From Pseudomonas sp. ZH-FAD (lineage in GTDB: Bacteria; Pseudomonadota; Gammaproteobacteria; Pseudomonadales; Pseudomonadaceae), in NCBI RefSeq assembly GCF_002803095.1, contig NZ_PGLR01000001.1, positions 248,001 through 312,000 on the forward strand: DNA of 64,000 nt, in the 5' to 3' direction. Positions 61,995 to 64,000 of the stretch are shown here, piece after piece. Each line of letters opens with the position of its first letter. The stretch's first letter is position 1. The translations under genes were made by a program, and so were the position numbers. The notes under the pieces were generated by a model, which saw only the letters and a program-made list of their open reading frames with translations, made no database searches and had not been told where the DNA came from.

Positions 61995-62981
61995 TCAAAC
62001 GGCCGCGATCTGCGGCGCTTCCTCACGCTTGGCATAACGCTGCGCCAGCACCGCGCAGACCATCAGCTGGATCTGGTGGAACAGCATCAGCGGCAGGATC
62101 AGTACGCCAATGGCGCCGCCGGCGAACAGCACCTGGGCCATCGGCACGCCGGTGGCCAGGCTCTTCTTCGAGCCGCAGAAGAGGATGGTGATGCGGTCTT
62201 CCAGGCTGAAGCCCAACCATTTGCCCAGCAGGTGGGTCAGCACCAGGGCCAGGGCCAGCAACACGCAGCAGGCGGCAATCACCAGCAGCAGGGTGGTCAG
62301 CGGTACCTGCTGCCACAGGCCGCCAATCACCGCGGCGCTGAACGCGGTGTAGACCACCAGCAGGATCGAGCTCTGGTCGACGTATTTCAGCCAGCTCTTG
62401 TTCTGGTTGACCCAGCCGCCGATCCAGCGCTGAGCGATCTGGCCGAGAACGAAGGGCAGCAGCAGCTGCAAGCTGATCTTGCCGATGGCATCTAGGGTCG
62501 AGCCGTTGTCGCCGTGTACGCCCATCAGCAAGGCCACCAGCAGCGGGGTGACGAAGATACCGAGCAGGCTGGAGGCCGCCGCGCTGCAGATCGCCGCTGG
62601 GATGTTGCCGCGCGCCAGCGAGGTGAAGGCGATGGCCGATTGCACCGTGGCCGGCAGCGCACACAGGTAGAGCATGCCCAGGTACAGCTCTTTGCCCAGC
62701 AGCGGCTCAAGTGCCGGCCTGAGTGCCAGGCCGAGTAGCGGAAAGAGGATGAAGGTGCAGGTGAACACCAGCAGGTGCAGACGCCAGTGACCGGCACCGG
62801 CAAGAATCGCCTGACGCGACAGTTTGGCGCCGTGCATGAAGAACAGCAGGGCGATGGCCAGGTTGGTGATCCATTCGAAGATCGTGGCGACCTGACCGCT
62901 GGCGGGTAGCAGTGTGGCGGCGAGCACAACGGCGAGCAGAGTCAGGGTGAAATTGTCGGGCAGCAGGCGGCGCAGGAACAT
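61995..62981 (-). CDS. Bile acid:sodium symporter family protein (SLC10A7/YfeH-like)
   Basis: The 328-residue membrane protein has about ten helices. FFMHGAKLSRQAILAG and PLVALLMG with the LLPFVLGQIAQRWI and FCGSKKSLATGVPMA motifs fit the SLC10A7-like branch of the BASS family. The substrate is unknown in bacteria. It is divergent from the AraC gene at 63063, which may regulate it. Confidence 0.87.
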   Translation of the reverse strand: MFLRRLLPDNFTLTLLAVVLAATLLPASGQVATIFEWITNLAIALLFFMHGAKLSRQAILAGAGHWRLHLLVFTCTFILFPLLGLALRPALEPLLGKELYLGMLYLCALPATVQSAIAFTSLARGNIPAAICSAAASSLLGIFVTPLLVALLMGVHGDNGSTLDAIGKISLQLLLPFVLGQIAQRWIGGWVNQNKSWLKYVDQSSILLVVYTAFSAAVIGGLWQQVPLTTLLLVIAACCVLLALALVLTHLLGKWLGFSLEDRITILFCGSKKSLATGVPMAQVLFAGGAIGVLILPLMLFHQIQLMVCAVLAQRYAKREEAPQIAAV

Positions 62982-63062
62982 GGCGAATCTCGGACTTGCG
63001 ATACAGGAGGGCGCCAGACTATCGTCGTCGAAAATTTCCGGCTAACGCTAAAGAGCCAGCAA

Positions 63063-63854
63063 GTGTCGCCAAACAGACATCTCGCCACCCTGCATCGCAG
63101 CCTGCCCGAGCTGCCCAGCCTGCCTCGGCCGCTGTATGGCCGCACCGAATCGCTGACCAATCGCGCCCTGACCTTCCGCCATACCCACCCCTGGGTGCAG
63201 CTGTCTTACGCCATCGCCGGGGTGCTCGAGGTGCAGACCGCTGGGGCTCGCTTCGTCGCCCCTCCGCAGCGCGCGGTGTGGGTGCCGGCGGGGGTCGAAC
63301 ATCAGGTATTCAGCTCGCCACGTACCGAGATGCGCAGTCTGTACATCGACGGCAGCGCGGTGCCCTGGGGGCCGGCCGAGTGCCGGGTGCTGGCGGTCAG
63401 CCCGCTGCTGCGCGAGCTGATTCGCGGTTTCAGTGCGTTGCCGGCCGAATACGACGAGCAGGGCGCGCCGGGTAGATTGGCGGCAGTGTTGCTGGACGAA
63501 CTGCGCGCTGCGCCAGAGGTGGCGTTGATGCTGCCGCTGCCGCAAGACGCGCGGCTGCGCGAGGTCTGTCAGGGGCTGGAGGATGCGACGCTGCGCCAGC
63601 TCGGCCTGGGCGAATGGGGCGAACGCCTGGGGGTTTCGGAAAAGACCCTGAGCCGGCTGTTCCTGCGTGAGACGGGTCTGAGTTTTCGCGTCTGGCGCCA
63701 GCGGCAACGCCTGCTCGATGCCCTGAGCCCGCTGGAGCAGGGCGAGCGCGTCACCGACGTGGCGTTGGCCTGCGGCTATGACTCGCTATCGGCCTTTATC
63801 GCCGCCTTTCGCCGCCAGTTCGGCGCAACGCCGGGGGAGTTCTTTCGCGAGTAA
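63063..63854 (+). CDS. AraC-family transcriptional regulator with cupin domain
   Basis: The 263-residue regulator has an N-terminal cupin part (FRHTHPWVQLSYAIAGVLEV, RAVWVPAGVEHQV) and a C-terminal helix-turn-helix (RQLGLGEWGERLGVSEKTLSRLFLRETGLSFRVWRQRQRLL, then CGYDSLSAFIAAFRRQFGATPGEFFRE). The start is a GTG at 63063. It is divergent from the BASS-family gene and probably controls it. From its stop to the window end (63855-64000) I see no gene. Confidence 0.87.
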   Translation: MSPNRHLATLHRSLPELPSLPRPLYGRTESLTNRALTFRHTHPWVQLSYAIAGVLEVQTAGARFVAPPQRAVWVPAGVEHQVFSSPRTEMRSLYIDGSAVPWGPAECRVLAVSPLLRELIRGFSALPAEYDEQGAPGRLAAVLLDELRAAPEVALMLPLPQDARLREVCQGLEDATLRQLGLGEWGERLGVSEKTLSRLFLRETGLSFRVWRQRQRLLDALSPLEQGERVTDVALACGYDSLSAFIAAFRRQFGATPGEFFRE

Positions 63855-64000
63855 GGTCGAGGTGGGTGCAACTCGCCTGCACCATCGGCGCAACACGATC
63901 CATCGCCTGGTGGGTTACGTGGGGCGGCCATCCGAGCGCGCGACCTCTATCGATGCTTGCGAGATCGACGCTCGGCGCCGCTAACCCTCCCTACGAGTCA

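Overview
The window reads as a chromosomal stretch of a high-GC Pseudomonas, most likely of the P. mendocina/oleovorans type. This is inferred from gene families and gene order, for example zur-znuCB next to metNIQ with the lipoprotein seen as PA5502 in P. aeruginosa, pycA-pycB beside a LysR regulator, and a fluorescent-pseudomonad-type mtl operon. No rRNA, tRNA, CRISPR array, transposase or phage gene was recognised.

Layout. (1) 1-11041, heme acquisition: the end of a hemophore receptor, hemophore hasA and its type I exporter hasDEF, a convergent second heme receptor with its own ECF sigma/anti-sigma pair (hxuIRA type), and a divergent PigA-type heme oxygenase followed by a DUF454 membrane protein. 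(2) 11202-18191: metNIQ, a lipoprotein, znuBC-zur and divergent znuA. (3) 18407-19648: an RhtX/FptX- or AmpG-like MFS transporter. (4) 19704-31702, an orphan type VI secretion (T6SS) island on the minus strand: hcp, vgrG, a DUF4123 adaptor, a 1313-residue VasX-like effector, four tandem paralogous membrane proteins and a small membrane protein. (5) 31986-35332: zwf and hexR (divergent, with a HexR operator between them) and an IclR regulator. (6) 35500-44772: an amino-acid-type ABC transporter with an FAD oxidoreductase, a small conserved protein, an IorAB-type molybdenum dehydrogenase with XdhC, and the LysR gene. (7) 44927-50740, a bicarbonate-centred block: two-subunit pyruvate carboxylase, SbtA-like bicarbonate transporter, PII-like partner and beta-carbonic anhydrase. 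(8) 50921-60653: the polyol operon mtlEFGKDYZ behind mtlR. (9) 60857-63854: a radical SAM protein, a bile-acid-symporter family protein and an AraC regulator.

Intergenic DNA is rich in short palindromic repeats of several families. It also holds a larger ~140-bp terminal-inverted-repeat element present three times, once directly upstream of znuA and once carrying a nested repeat.

The most unusual part is the T6SS island. Four consecutive paralogs share nearly identical cytosolic parts but carry different, AT-richer two-helix membrane cassettes. They sit directly downstream of a probable pore-forming effector, which suggests a diversified immunity array. This function is inferred, not shown by the sequence.
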